DNA of 64,000 nucleotides from Bolinopsis microptera (lineage: Eukaryota; Ctenophora; Tentaculata; Lobata; Bolinopsidae), in NCBI RefSeq assembly GCF_026151205.1, contig NC_087083.1, positions 11,096,944 through 11,160,943 on the forward strand, given 5' to 3'. A program made the translations under genes and the position numbers. Within the stretch, counting starts at the first letter, position 1. Each line of letters opens with the position of its first letter. The notes below the pieces were generated by a model. It saw only the letters and a list, made by a program, of their open reading frames with translations, had not been told where the DNA came from and searched no databases. Below are positions 33,225 through 45,536 of this stretch, piece by piece.

Positions 33225-35019
33225 GACTCCTTATATGGGCAACACGTGGTGTTCTGAAACTCAAATTATAAGGCTCTTAATAATAATTCAGTGATAGGAA
33301 ACAACAGTCAGGGAAACGTCAAACTGCATATGCGGTGTTTTGGGGTGGTTACTATTTCAATTATTACTTGAGACACGTGGTTTTATTTACTAATGTCATT
33401 AACAGTTACACTTATGTATGGTTTATGTCAGTTTTTAATGGCTGACTATCTGTTTAATCAATCAAGGCAGGATTTAAGTGCATCAGTAACCACCCCAAAA
33501 CATGCTGTTTTTTTCAGAAACTCTTCCGGCGAAACTCTTGACAGGTTTCCTAGGTTGGCTGGGTGGTACAACTGTTAAACTTATGCCAGTCTATTATACC
33601 GCCATCTTGGTTAACAATTAATCACCGTAGCTGTAACATTAGAACATTAATTCGCGATTTTGGGCTGTGATGAGTAAATATTCTTTAAGATAACTTAATG
33701 TGAATAAGATTACCTTTTCCTTCCCAAAATCGGCACTTATGTCAAATTTGTTCAACCATGATTATGCCTAAACCACGAGTTGTAACCAGAAATCAGAAGA
33801 AACATACGTGTAGTCACAAAGTGTCTTCTCAGCTGAGCCCTCTATCTTCTGAAGAAATAAACAACAACAGGAATTATTGTCCGACATGCTCGTCTTTTTA
33901 AAATGCTCACTGTAGCCATATATCTTAGACTTTCATTATAATGTTTTAAGAAGAGTTTTAGCGGCAGACACCGAGTCAATACAAAGCAGCGTGGAGGGGT
34001 TAAACTAGGAGTATATACATGTGGAATAGACTAGCCGTATGATAAAGACTAGGATCTTGTGCCTGTGGTTTGTTAAATATTTCAACCGCAATAGTAGATA
34101 TAATTAATTTTGTTGTAATATTGTTTTAGTAAATATCTCTTTCAAGTTTCATGGCTCCAGTTTATAAGTAAAAATTTGATCTGCATTATCTCCGTAATTT
34201 AGCTTATGACAAGAGATCTTGGCAGAAATTACAATGAAGTTTTTGATAATTAGTTTTTTGTTTTAGGGAAAGATTAGACTTGGGCGTTGTTTTTTTAACT
34301 ATCCCTGGTTAGAACTTTGATTTAATAGATTTAATATGATCAGTTGAGCAACATCAGAAATGAATATGAACTTATAAAGATATATACAGTTATACAGTTT
34401 CATTTAAAGTTTTAGCCCTTAACGGCTTAACTATATGTAGCTTTATTTTCTTAAGAAGTTAAGAATTATATATTGGTAAAATTGTTAGTTTGGTTGAGTG
34501 GATATAGCATGAGTTAGAACATTATATACGGGTTGTTTGTTCTCCTCCACATCTACTGTTAGTTAAAATATTCAGGGAAAGTTGTACATGGCACAAGGTA
34601 GTAAAAAGTAGTATAATTTAATTTAAACACGTCGTAGTAATTCGTTACAGATCAAGTCGTGGCCAGGCATAGGCCTGAAAACGAACCCTTGGAACTGAAG
34701 GTTTGCAACATTCTGCAGGCTTCAACGATACAAGAATGTTCAATTGCCCGGTCATGATAGTAAAGGTGAAAATTGTTTAAATTAGTCGCAGTGAACACCG
34801 CAGTAAACATTAGCAAGTACTGCCACCATATTTGAAGTTTATTCAATATTGTCGATGACGCCAGAAAAATACACTCAGCACGATATCCAGTGTGCCTGCT
34901 GATAACCAGTTTTGGTGTTATACGTACTGCAATACCCCAAAAAACATTACCTTGTGTTAAAAAAGAGATAAGATATTATAATTTAATAACTAAATGAAAT
35001 AAGTGTCTACCATAGTCAC
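33225..35019. other. No supported gene
   Basis: AT-rich. A minus-strand frame beginning ATG near 33887 (MSDNNSCCC...SAEKTLCDY) ends at a GTATGT donor, but in phase 2, so it does not fit the first-exon series. Confidence 0.3.
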
Positions 35020-35146
35020 CTGTAAGAATAAGCTTATGTTCCCATATAGCTTTGGTAGGTTCAGCGACTCTAACTTTCGCTAACCCGAGGTTCTTCTTGG
35101 AGTCCTCCTTCTGGAGCGTATTAAGTCGGATCCGAATGAATGGCAT
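35020..35146 (-). CDS. Variable first exon N8 (MPFIRIR type) of the EF-hand gene
   Basis: ATG at 35146-35144 with an in-frame TGA three codons upstream, 42 codons plus one base, donor GTGACT (35019-35014), phase 1, Asp at the junction. The peptide starts MPFIRIRLNTLQKEDSKKNL and ends TKAIWEHKLILT. It is a close relative of N9 (MPFIRVRL at the start and KAVWENQIVLS at the end), about 10 kb away. A 14-bp AGTAACCAAGTAAC array begins 20 bp upstream of the ATG. Confidence 0.85.
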
Positions 35147-35163
35147 TGGACATCAAAGCGTCA

Positions 35164-35255
35164 ACAGTATCAGTAACCAAGCAACAGTAACCAAGTAACA
35201 GTAACCAAGTAACAGTAACCAAGTAACAGTAACCAGGCAACAGTAACCAGGTAAC
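35164..35255. repeat. 14-bp minisatellite (AGTAACCAAGTAAC type), block 1
   Basis: Six or so copies of CAGTAACCAAGTAA directly upstream of first exon N8. A second block of the same unit is at 35466-35519. Confidence 0.9.
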
Positions 35256-35465
35256 GGGCCTATCAATCCTCGACACACCTATCTAAACAGTAACTGTGTG
35301 GTAGTTTGTCAACCAACCCCCATAACACTATAGCACGCACCCGCACTGCATTTATTACAAAGGGGTAACAACAAAGGTGTCAATATAAGCTTACTATTGA
35401 GAGAGCATGACAGTAGCTCGTCAATAATAACAGAGGACTGCGGATATAATTGTATTGAACTCTTG

Positions 35466-35519
35466 AGTAACCAGGTAACAGTAACCAAGTAACAGTAACC
35501 AGGTAACAGTAACCAGGTA
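35466..35519. repeat. 14-bp minisatellite, block 2
   Basis: Four copies of the unit seen at 35164-35255, bounded on both sides by TACTCTTGAGTAA or a similar word. Confidence 0.85.
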
Positions 35520-35941
35520 CTCTTGAGTAATCACATATGCAGCTTTCCTTGTAATACCAGCAAGTAATTAACCGTAACATGAAGCCTGACTTGACAAGAC
35601 TGTGCAAATCCCACGTAAATTCATATAATTATTAATATTAACACGACACCTACTATATAGTACAGGAATATATTGGGTTTTCCCAGTCTTTAAAAGAGTA
35701 GCAGACTGTATACTACTACTACTGTACACAGTATAACGGCTCTTAGCACACAAGTGTTAAAGTAGTAAAGTAATCTGTGGCACGGTGTTACTACTGGACT
35801 ACTTGTTGTTGTCTTGACACAAATTCTAATATCAGATAGAGAGAGGGAGAGAGAGCTGTTTTAACAAAGTAATAATTATGGTCCGTCTCACGCGCAACTC
35901 TGTAACTCTGAGGCTACTGACTATGAGTATTAACATTTAAC

Positions 35942-36258
35942 TCTCTCACAAAGTAGAGTATACTCTCTCACAAAGTAGAGTATACTCTCTCACAAAGTAG
36001 AGTATACTCTCTCACAAAGTAGAGTATACTCTCTCACAAAGTAGAGTATACTCTCTCACAAAGTAGAGTATACTCTCTCACAAAGTAGAGTATACTCTCT
36101 CACAAAGTAGAGTATACTCCCTCACAAAGTAGAGTATACTCCCTCACAAAGTAGAGTATACTCCCTCACAAAGTAGAGTATACTCTCTCACAAAATAGAG
36201 TATACTCTCTCACAAAGTAGAGTATACCCCCCTCACAAAGTAGAGTATACTCTCTCAC
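35942..36258. repeat. 22-bp minisatellite, about 14 copies
   Basis: Unit CTCTCACAAAGTAGAGTATA and two further bases, with CT/CC variants. Each unit contains a small dyad around AGTAGAGTATACTCT. Confidence 0.94.
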
Positions 36259-36621
36259 ACCCACCACTACTGCTCACTATGAGTATTAACTCTGTAACTC
36301 TCTCTCTCTTTGTATTGTTAGTAGAGTAGAGTAAAGTAGCTACACACCCACTAGACTACTGAGTATTCAACAGATGTTACTTTAATGTACTGTCTTTGTA
36401 GCCGCTAAAATCATGCCTTCACGTGGTGTTATTTACGATGTATTTAGGAGGGAGATAGTGGGATTATTGTTCGTGCTTTTGTCAGCAGGAGAAGTGCTGA
36501 TATATTTTACAAAGCTGTTCAATATATACAAACTGTTATATATTCTTACATACAAGGGAAACTAAAGAGCGATGGAAATTACGACCAGTACGTGACTACT
36601 AACTACCCTGGAGACTAGCAA

Positions 36622-36780
36622 CCTGCCATAGCAACCTGCCATAGCAACCTGCCATAGCAACCTGCCATAGCAACCTGCCATAGCAACCTGCCATAGCAAC
36701 CTGCCATAGCAACCTTCCATAGCAACCTGCCATAGCAACCTGCCATAGCAACCTGCCATAGCAACCTGTCATAGCAACCT
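36622..36780. repeat. 13-bp minisatellite, about 12 copies
   Basis: Unit CCTGCCATAGCAA. Followed at 36843-36869 by an isolated perfect hairpin (CACGTTATCTTGC, one base, GCAAGATAACGTG). Confidence 0.93.
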
Positions 36781-36925
36781 TTAGAGGGAATTTACAAAAC
36801 CTCGCAGCAGGATTACACATGATCACTTGTGGCTGGTTTGGACACGTTATCTTGCTGCAAGATAACGTGCATTTTACCCAGTTTAATGATGAAGATAAGG
36901 AGTAGTTGCTAAGGGAGATTAGACT

Positions 36926-37222
36926 CTAAACTCCCCCTAACAACCTGTTCTGTGCCTGGAGACAGCTAGTGCTGGGTAGGAGCTATAAACTCCCCCTAAC
37001 AACCTGTTCTGTACCTGGAGACAGCTAGTGCTCGGTAGGAGCTATAAACTCCCCCTAACAACCTGTTCTGTGCCTGGAGACAGCTAGTGCTGGGTAGGAG
37101 CTATAAACTCCCCCTAACAACCTGTTCTGTGCCTGGAGACAGCTAGTGCTGGGTAGGAGCTATAAACTCCCTCTAACAACCTGTTCTGTGCCTGGAGACA
37201 GCTAGTGCTGGGTAGGAGCTAT
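36926..37222. repeat. 59-bp minisatellite, five copies
   Basis: Unit AACTCCCCCTAACAACCTGT then TCTGTGCCTGGAGACAGCTA then GTGCTGGGTAGGAGCTATA. Very homogeneous. Confidence 0.94.
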
Positions 37223-37996
37223 AATAACCCTCTAATCTGCCTCTGTAACAGTAGTTACTAACAACTATATGTACAGCTCCTCCTGCTCTATGTGCAATAA
37301 CCATGTGTGTAGATCAAAAACTTGTTTGGAGTATAATGAACGGTGATATGCAATATCCCCATGGTATAAGTAGCAGAGTACTTGTCATGGTTCTGAAGAG
37401 TTGTAATTGGTATATACAGTATATACTGCTGTATATACCAGTAAGTACCTTTGCAATGGTCTGTAAATCCTTAGTACTTAAGCTCCGCGTACTGTACTTA
37501 TATCAGGAGACAAGTCTTGATGAACTGCTAACGAAGGAAAGATTAAAATACAAACCCTTAATTACGATTCAGGTACTATTGGCAACAATCAGTTTTAACT
37601 TTACACACTGTTCATTAATATATTCCATACAAAATTTCCTTGTGTTTAAAGAAAGGTTAAAAAACAAAGATTGAAGTAAAACAAACCCTTAATTACGTTA
37701 CAGGTACTATAACAGGCCAAGGGATTAGAGCGGGAAAAGTGTTATAACATTTTCTTGCTACTTTGTAAGTTTACGAAATTTTGCGTCAGAAGAATTACAA
37801 GGGCCAAATACTTTGGATAAGGTAGACGAAAATACTTTTCTCAGGAAAGTCAAAAGAAAGTTGTGCATCTCAAGATTTCCACAAGCGAGGTACTGTTTTA
37901 AGTACATTAAGGCATATTAAGGAGTAGGAAACATTCCATTTACAATATACTCTCTGAAGAAGCAGTAATTTTATATTTAGTCAAAAAATTCGAGAC
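37223..37996. other. No supported gene
   Basis: A plus-strand open frame at 37303-37674 (123 codons) has no recognisable domain and crosses AT-rich DNA. I do not call it a gene. Confidence 0.3.
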
Positions 37997-38338
37997 GTGA
38001 AAACGACAGGAATTTCATTAAGCGACTCTGAAATTGAAACCTACAAACTCGCTAACACACGATCAGGGTTAGCTACATCATTAGCTACATTACAAAAAGA
38101 GAAATCTACACTACAAAAAGAGAAATCTACACTACAAAAAGAGAAATCTACACTACAAAAAGAGAAATCTACACTACAAAACGAGAAATCTACACTACAA
38201 AAAGAGAAATCTACACTACAAAAAGAGAAATCTACACTACAAAAAGAGAAATCGATTATACATATAGAGAAGAGAGCTATCAACCTGCAACCCGCAACCT
38301 CCAACTACAAGCAGCACAAAACTTCACCACAATTATAA
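37997..38338 (+). other. Open frame with heptad repeat from a 21-bp minisatellite
   Basis: The 21-bp unit (about eight copies, 38087-38252) encodes STLQKEK in the plus strand, a perfect seven-residue period that would form a coiled coil. The flanks stay open and look protein-like (SLSDSEIETYKLANTRSGLA before, IIHIEKRAINLQPATSNYKQ after). The first codon is GTG and there is no ATG, so if real it is an internal or terminal exon. The frame could equally be an accident of a 21-bp period. No splice partner identified. Confidence 0.3.
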
Positions 38339-39583
38339 GCAGTGGCACACGGCACACAATAGAGCTGGGGGACCACGAATGACTGGCATGCGCACCAGGC
38401 TACATTTGTAAGCGGACGATTACCAGTCGCTTCAAATTATATCCCTGGTGGATGATAGCACGAGGTTGCTGCGTTGTTAACTACCTGCACTAGTTACACT
38501 GTTAAATACCGCTACTTGACTAAGGGCCCGCTACTTGACTAAGGGCCCGCATGAGGAGGCTATCAAGCTCGCTATCTTATAAAGCTCTGTTGTTGCAAAA
38601 ACAAACAATTGTCAAAATTACGGAGAATTGCAGCCGCATGAACTGTAGTTTAAGCGATCTATGCAGATCAATGCTATTAGGCTGAACTGCGAGTTTTAAA
38701 CAAGGGATGATGCAATAAATATGAAATTATACATAACAAGTATCATTGTGTTTAAAGATAAACACAGTTAGACTACAGAAGACTATTGAAGATATACTAC
38801 AGAAGACTATTGAATTTCAATACCGTTTAGGGATTCTTCATTGGTCAATGAGCTGAATTATAGCTAAGCTACAATGTGTGCTGGAATATGCCCTTGAATA
38901 CTGAATAGCTATTAGCTATAGAATATTACTCACAAACAAGCACTATCATCATCTTGTTTTGAGAGGAAGAACAACAGTGAACCAATAAGGTGGCACCTTG
39001 GCAGCTTCACATTTTGCAACGGTCACGTGACAGCGTTACTGCACATACCGTATAGGTGTACCAATCATCAAGTAACTGAGGCTGAATTAAATGGTGCGAG
39101 AATAAAAATCTACACAAATGAGATAAACTTTCTAACTATAAAGATATGACAGAGTGACACTAGTATTTTATACATACCCTATAGGTCTACCTACCAATCA
39201 TTTGTAAAGAATAAAAACTATAAAACGTGTATCGCACTAAATTAGGATGCCATACAAACGGAGAAAGACCCGGCGTTTATTCAGGTCGAATTAGTAATGT
39301 GAAACAGTTATGATTACTGAATTCACACTTATCATTAAGTATAATAAAGTTTAACCCTTGTGTTATACACACTATGCATAACTGTTAATGAGCTTACAAA
39401 TAGCAAGGATATTTCTGCGTCGAAAGGTTTAAACTAAAGGCTTAAAAGTGAATTACCGATTAAAAAAGTGAACTGAGCCATCAGTATTGTCTATTTTCTA
39501 CGATATCTTTTGGTATACTTTGTTGATATAATCGTGTACAATGCAGACGAGTAGTCCTACACAAGTGAATTTAGCTATAAATA
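38339..39583. other. No gene recognised
   Basis: AT-rich; short duplications only (CCGCTACTTGACTAAGGG at 38509-38544 and GAAGACTATTGAA near 38777-38811). Confidence 0.3.
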
Positions 39584-39753
39584 CAGTATCACCCCGATTT
39601 TACCGCGGAGTTTGGGGAAAACAAATAGCTGCGGTAAATAGGGGTTTTGATCCTTCATGTATTTTATAAGAAGCCATTATTTGAGGGAAGAGACTGGCCA
39701 CGGTAAATCAGGGTTTGCGGTAAACTGGGGCGCGGTTATCCGGAGTTTTACTG
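39584..39753. mobile_element. Possible pogo/Tigger-like MITE
   Basis: It begins with TA then CAGTATCACCCCGATTTTAC and ends CGGAGTTTTACTG. It has internal GGTAAA and GCGGTAAA repeats of the kind seen in pogo-type ends. The right boundary lacks a clean TA. Confidence 0.4.
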
Positions 39754-39813
39754 CCTTATACAGTCACTGCAACCGGGTAACAAAACTAATAACCTATAAC
39801 TATAAACTTTTAA

Positions 39814-39860
39814 TGCGTGATTCGTTGTAAGTTAATTTAACCTACAACAAATCACGCATG
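39814..39860. repeat. 47-bp near-perfect palindrome
   Basis: ATGCGTGATTCGTTGTAAGT on the left and its complement ending in AATCACGCAT on the right, with few mismatches. It may be a minimal MITE remnant. Confidence 0.75.
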
Positions 39861-40898
39861 AAAAGATTGTAAAACAAAACCATTCATAACCTAAAACTCT
39901 AAAACTGTCCCAACATTTCACAAGTCGGAACCTAAACTAGTCAGTCCCATTATAATGTATAACATTATGAAGGAGCATGAAATTCCTCAGAACGAGCCTT
40001 TAGTAAGCAGCCCTGCACAGTGGGCTGGGAGTGCCCTGCTTGCACGGCGCCGAGCAGCATCACGGAACCTAAACACATGTAACCAACACAGAAGAGTGCA
40101 GAGTGAGGGAGCTAGCACGAGACTTCCATCTTCATGTCTAGATGCCTCTTAAAGAGATGTCATTTAGGAAGTATACAATATATCTGGACAGGCTAGAGAG
40201 TTTCAGCTAAGGATCTGGATATTTGAGAGTGGGTATAAACCGCGTGGTTTTTACCCGTACCATACTCACTGAGTATGGTACGGGTTTACTCAGTCTGTGT
40301 TTTATAGCTCTCCTTAACCCTCACCTGGATTTGCTGGATTCCCATCGGTCACAAAAATCGATTAGGATCGCCAAAAGCTCATGATCTAACCATTTCACAA
40401 AAATTGGCGATAGCTAGCTGGTTACCCACTCTTTTTGACGAATGTTCAATGTACCTATTATATTGTAGTTGGTGTATATATTGGCTGAAAACCATGTTGA
40501 GTTATTCTCATGGGCATACACGAGAAGGAATTGTGTATATCAGTATTCAGTATATCCTGTGCGAACAAACAAAGGATCTGTTTTGTGAGTTGTGTCTACA
40601 AGGGAGGGTAAGTCTAGTGAGGGGGTAATGAACGTGGAGACCATTATAACTGATTCACTAATTGACTGGCTAACAAACGTAACAAGACTGACTAACGTAA
40701 TAAATATTATTCATTTCATGTATGATGAGAGTATTGGAGATACAGAAGTAAAAACCCGCATTAAATCGGGCAAATAACGCTTTTCAGGATATAATTCGCC
40801 ATTTGGTGAAATTTTAGCACGTTACTCATCACCTTTTCTTATATCAAATTCTTTGTTTGTCCTAAAATTTCATTATCTATACTTATAATCCCAATAAA
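39861..40898. other. No gene recognised
   Basis: A plus-strand frame at 39955-40152 (65 codons) without recognisable domain lies here. The word GTATGGTACGGGT and its inverted form near 40255-40285 make a small dyad. Nothing supported. Confidence 0.3.
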
Positions 40899-41387
40899 TC
40901 TGTGTGTGTGTGTGTGTCTGTGTGTGTGTGTGTGTTATTTCCGAGTGTCTTAATCAAGAAAACGGTTAGAGCTGTGGGATTGGTTTTTTCGGTATAGTTT
41001 TGAAAATACTCTGACGAAGCCGATAAGAAAACTTTTTTAAATCGGCCGTTATGTTAAGTGGTTTAATCTTTTAATGGATAGTTTTTACCACAAATGTGAC
41101 ATAGAATGGCTCACTTTTTCTCCCTCCTCGCTCTCTCTCCCATTACTGCATATGTAGCGTTGGTACATGAATCATAATTAGGTTATTTGGCAGTGTATTA
41201 ACCGCAAGATTAGCTGTCATGTAATACTATAAACGTATTAGGGGGAGGGGGCACTCATTGTGGTCTGTTTGGCCTGTAGATAGTTCATACTTATATAATG
41301 CGTGGTTTCTAATATAATAGGCGGGTTTATACTTTTGCATTTCAACTGCGATAGTGAAGTCCCGGCCCCAGGCACGGGTTACACTAG
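40899..41387 (+). mobile_element. Non-autonomous Helitron-like element, copy 2
   Basis: It starts TCTGTGTGTGTG and ends with a GC-rich hairpin region (CCCGGCCCCAGGCACGGG), then TTACACTAG and a T. It shares the TTTTTTCGGTATAG and AGTGAAGTCCCGG blocks with copies 1 and 3. This is the shortest and cleanest copy. Confidence 0.6.
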
Positions 41388-41592
41388 TTACTTTATAATA
41401 CGGCACAATAAGTGCATTTAAAGATTATAATGAGCATCATCATTAGTAATGAGGTATATAATACTCTAGTAGCAGAGTGTATGAAACGCATGAGAGGCTT
41501 CAGATACTATCATGAATAGGAGCTGTGAAAATCTCTATACCTTGTTTTCTTTCTACGCTTCTCCGGAGCTGGTATTAAAGGTTTGACTGTTG

Positions 41593-41745
41593 TATGTTGT
41601 TGTATGTTAGTATGTTGTTGTATGTTAGTATGTTGTTGTATGTTAGTATGTTGTTGTATGTTAGTATGTTGTTGTATGTTAGTATGTTGTTGTATGTTAG
41701 TATGTTGTTGTTTGTTAGTATGTTGCTGTATGTTAGTATGTTGTT
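41593..41745. repeat. 18-bp minisatellite, about eight copies
   Basis: Unit TGTTGTATGTTAGTATGT. On the minus strand it reads as a Gln/His/Asn/Thr-rich repeat running into KPLIPAPEKRRKKTR before a GTATAG. That sequence is coding-like, but it has no ATG and would leave in phase 2. Confidence 0.85.
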
Positions 41746-42059
41746 GTTGTATATGAACATGACAATCAGTGTAGTGTGGGTACCTATAGGACGTAGTGGA
41801 ATTTTAGGACAAACAAAGTATTTAAAGGCAGAATTTTATCGAAATTGTTGAAAAAGGAAGATTATGTGACGAGTTACAAACAGAAATTAAAAGTGCCAAA
41901 ACATATCGCTTTTGTCTGCATTTTCCAAAGATTAAGTCATTTGCCGCACCAAATCATAAACGGTTTTCGTGTACGTCCCCTTAACGGCAAGACTTTGATG
42001 TGAGGCATTTTCCTTATTATATGATATTATACTACATTATTACAAGGAAGATTATGTGA

Positions 42060-42310
42060 CGAGTTGCGGAAAATTTCGACAAGTTATGCGATTATGCAGC
42101 AATATCTACCGCCTCAGGACCGACCTGCTCAGCAGCTCCTTTTCTGGCAGACATCTTATATGAGTATATGGCCAACGTTATTGGGGACGACCACATAAGA
42201 CGGACGTTCTACAAGAAGGTGATTGGAACCTGATAATTTACGTGTGGTAGGGATTGATGGAGAGAAGCTTGTTCCAGACTACGTTTGGCTCGACCTAGAA
42301 GTATTTATTA
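42060..42310 (+). pseudogene. Degraded coding-like fragment, unknown
   Basis: The plus strand holds protein-like stretches in different frames: DKLCDYAAISTASGPTCSAA and PFLADILYEYMANVIGDDHI, then RRTFYKKVIG before a stop, and after a frame change LRVVGIDGEKLVPDYVWLDL. The pieces fit a single ancient ORF with frameshifts, probably from a mobile element or retrocopy. The words GAAGATTATGTGACGAGTT occur at 41858 and 42046, suggesting a local duplication. No family recognised. Confidence 0.35.
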
Positions 42311-42765
42311 TTATCAAACTTTACACAAATCCAAAGTAGTTACTAAGAACATCCTAAAGACCTGATAAGTCTACTTAAAAGACTTGTAGAACTGAAAACT
42401 TACTATAAATGCAAAAAATGGAACTTAAAACTGAACTTATCAAAATCAAAAATTATGCAAAAAATTGAACTTAAAACTGAAATTATCGAACTAATCAAAT
42501 TCAAAATAAATTTCTCCACAATTGGCGGTTCGAGGCTAAATACCTTAAGTCTGTCAAGTCGTCACTATTATTCAAATTAATATTTCTTTTATTCAAATCG
42601 TCTAAAATAGTTTTAAAAAGATTACATTGATGTCTACCAAACCTTCCCCTCATATTTGACATACTATCAACAGCAAAATTTAGAGCTAGTTGTGGTGGTG
42701 AAGTAGATAGAGAATACTGTAATTATGTGGCATGGTAACTAGAAGCACTGGAAAAGTTTAGAGGC

Positions 42766-42870
42766 TGTCTAATTTAAAAAGTAAAACTGTCTAATTTAAA
42801 AACTGTCTAATTTAAAAACTGTCTAATTTAAAAACTGTCTAATTTAAAAACTGTCTAATTTAAAAACCGT
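42766..42870. repeat. 16-bp minisatellite, about seven copies
   Basis: Unit CTGTCTAATTTAAAAA. Confidence 0.92.
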
Positions 42871-45000
42871 CTAATGCGTTTGAAAAATGATTAGCAAGCT
42901 ATTTGTCCAGTGTTACAATTCCAGAATCAGTCACCGATAATTATTCAGGACCAATGACTAGTAAACATGACCTGCCACTGAAAGAGCTGTATTGGGTTGC
43001 ATGCGACTCAAAATATTACACATATTACCGATACAGAAACTCAACACATGCCAAGTTATAGCTGACGCTGAATTAAATGGTGCGAGAATGAAAATCCATT
43101 GTGATCAACTAATAAGTAATAGCCCTTAACTATGTAAGTATGAAAGGTAACGTTATTACATATCCCCGCTCAGAGTCCACAGTACTACAGTACGTGCAGT
43201 CCACATACAGAACCAAGAGTGTATAAACTTCCATATACAAGCACTAAAGCACAAGCACTAAAGAACTTGGAAGGAAAGCTGTGCGGGTCACATACACCAT
43301 AAACAAAGCGGTCATAAGTTTCAAAATAGCAAGTTGGATAAGTACTTTATATTACAATAATTATGAAACTCTAAGATACACATATGAAGATATTGGTGCT
43401 ACTAAAGAAAGCTAGATCATATCGCCTCCAGACTCAAAGGAACTGTGGAGGAAGCAATCCTCAATTAGAAACTATGTGCAGCTGCAGACGTTATTCACAT
43501 AATATCATGAGTCCTATAGTTTCAGTAAATATGTATTTAACGTTGCAATCTGGGTAGTGCAACTCACTACTGTAAAGTATAATAGCAATTGGGTCAGGAT
43601 CAGAGCAACTTTATAGAGGTTTAAACGTTCAGCAATAATTGGTTCGCTAATCTTCCAGATTGGACCAAGTTCAAATAACGAGCAGGCAGCAAATAAATAA
43701 CTTGAGATGGAGAAGAAAAAGTAAAAGTACCGTCAAGAGTAGACTGCCAACTAACTAACTAAGCAACTATACTGGCTCAATATGAATCAAGTGATCATTT
43801 TTCAGATAATTGTCAATCTACAACATCATTACGGTCTTTAAATTTGTAGAAATCGTATTGGGCTATTGCAGCACAAAGCTAGAGCCGTAGCATGAAACGA
43901 TTTTATTGAAGGAGAGTAGGAGACCCGTGCCGCCGGCAAACCATCTTGTATCGAATGAATTGAACTGGGATTGTTCCTCATGAGACATGAACTGACGTGA
44001 CACTGTGTATCAACAACTGGGATTGGGCATCATGAACTGACTGTGACATTGTGTATCAAAAACATCAAAATTAAACTATAGTAAAAGAATTGATTTGAAT
44101 GTTATCGATAAAATTTCTGATGTTTTACAAATTTTGTCGTTTTAAGTTGATATTAAAAAATATGTCAGCAAAGACTTATTTCAGGTAAAAAGAACTTGTT
44201 GGGATTGAGTAGTGTAAATTGGCAAGATTTAACGTGTAAGTTTGCCAGTGTGTAAGTTATAAAACTACTGACCCAACGAGTGCCGAATTGAAGGCACGAC
44301 TTTTTTTCGAGTTCTATTATAAGGTTCTATAAGGTACGGCACAAGACAACAGTCTTGGAAACATTTTCTGACCTGAATTTTGAAATTTAGTACATTTTAA
44401 CCGTGTTAAATTTACAAAAACTGTAGCTAATTCCGACACAAAGTGTTCATTGTCCAATTAGCATTCTACCATGATCCTACCAGTGTGACGAGAGGTGATT
44501 ATTATTGCTTGCAAAATAGAGAAAATCAAAATAGTGACCCTCATGTTTGAGATAACATGACGGTGATCATGAAAACATGAAAACGACGGCGACCCCCTGC
44601 GGCTTAATACCATTATTACTGACTTATCGATTTCACATTCAACGTCGCATAACGGTCATCATAACATGAAACTTACATATTGCAGACATTTGTGAGAAAA
44701 GAAACTTATTTGGAAAGTAATTGTTCCGGAGATTGTGTGAAAACTAGACTCCGATAAGAAGATTAAAACTTTAAAATGGATTATTTCCCACTTTAGTGTA
44801 TACTAGTAATACTAACTTTAGTCAGGTTCTAATACTAGCGTTTCTTCAGAACCTGACTCATGGCAGATCAACAATTGAAGCCAAACAATTCTGAAGAAAG
44901 CGAACTTCCCCAAATCGTCACTTATACTGGGTGAACGCACTTAAAAACTTTGACTTTTCGCCAAAATAAGATTTATACGAATCAATTACAAAATGCTTAC
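42871..45000. other. No gene recognised
   Basis: About 2.1 kb of AT-rich sequence; no coding-like frame or large repeat seen. Confidence 0.3.
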
Positions 45001-45142
45001 CAGACAAGACTATTTGGTTCTCCCATACAGCTTTTGAGGTGCTGGATTGTATCTTAAGAAGACGACTTCCGGGACTCTTCCGCGCCACAGCAGCCGCACG
45101 TGCGTCGGATATCCCTTTTAAACGAACTCTGATGAACGGCAT
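45001..45142 (-). CDS. Variable first exon N9 (MPFIRVR type) of the EF-hand gene
   Basis: ATG at 45142-45140, 47 codons plus one base, strong donor GTAAGC (45000-44995), phase 1, Asp at the junction. The peptide starts MPFIRVRLKGISDARAAAVA and ends STSKAVWENQIVLS. Its start and end both match N8, with an Ala/Arg-rich insert between. Like the other MP group exons it is basic near the N-terminus, with alternating hydrophobic residues that could form a beta strand. Confidence 0.87.
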
Positions 45143-45505
45143 CTCTATATCCGCTATATCAAGTAATAAACTTCCTTATACTCTTATACTACTCAGGCAA
45201 CACACCAAATGAGAGCAAATCGATTAGCTTATCTGACATTCGTAGAGCTGCGAGCCTACAATTAGAGTATATAGCGTCACATCTAGAGGGGATATCAAGC
45301 GCGCTCATCTAATTGCTCCTTTATAATATTGCTCATTCTCCCCGTATGACACAGCAGCAATAAAATACAGGGCCCTTACTCTTTGTTATCAAATGTATGG
45401 AGCTCTCTTCACCACCAGGTCTGGGTAGTCAGTTGACTGGATTCTATGATGATTAGAGTCTAATTGAAGGAGGGTGCATGCCGGGGGAGTGTTATTATAA
45501 CTTAC

Positions 45506-45536
45506 CACACAGAGCAGCCCTTTCAGACTTGCACAT
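45506..45536 (-). CDS. Variable first exon N10 (very short) of the EF-hand gene
   Basis: ATG at 45536-45534 with an in-frame TAG upstream, only ten codons (MCKSERAALC) plus one base, then a strong donor GTAAGT (45505-45500) in phase 1, Asp at the junction. The donor quality and phase support it; the short length means chance is possible. A coding-like frame on the same strand at 45605-45829 (beginning at an internal ATG with MAFSINGNILLIPVQFL) has only a weak phase-1 GTTGGT and is not called. Confidence 0.5.

Noticed and set aside
33790-33890. Minus-strand frame MSDNNSCCC...SAEKTLCDY with GTATGT as another first exon
   Set aside because: The donor is in phase 2, which would break the frame at 19814; no related exon.
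36562-36826. Minus-strand frames with CYGRLLWQVAMAG repeats
   Set aside because: Produced by the 13-bp minisatellite; all three frames are open.
37303-37674. 123-codon plus-strand frame
   Set aside because: No domain, no splice context and low-complexity AT-rich codons; likely chance.
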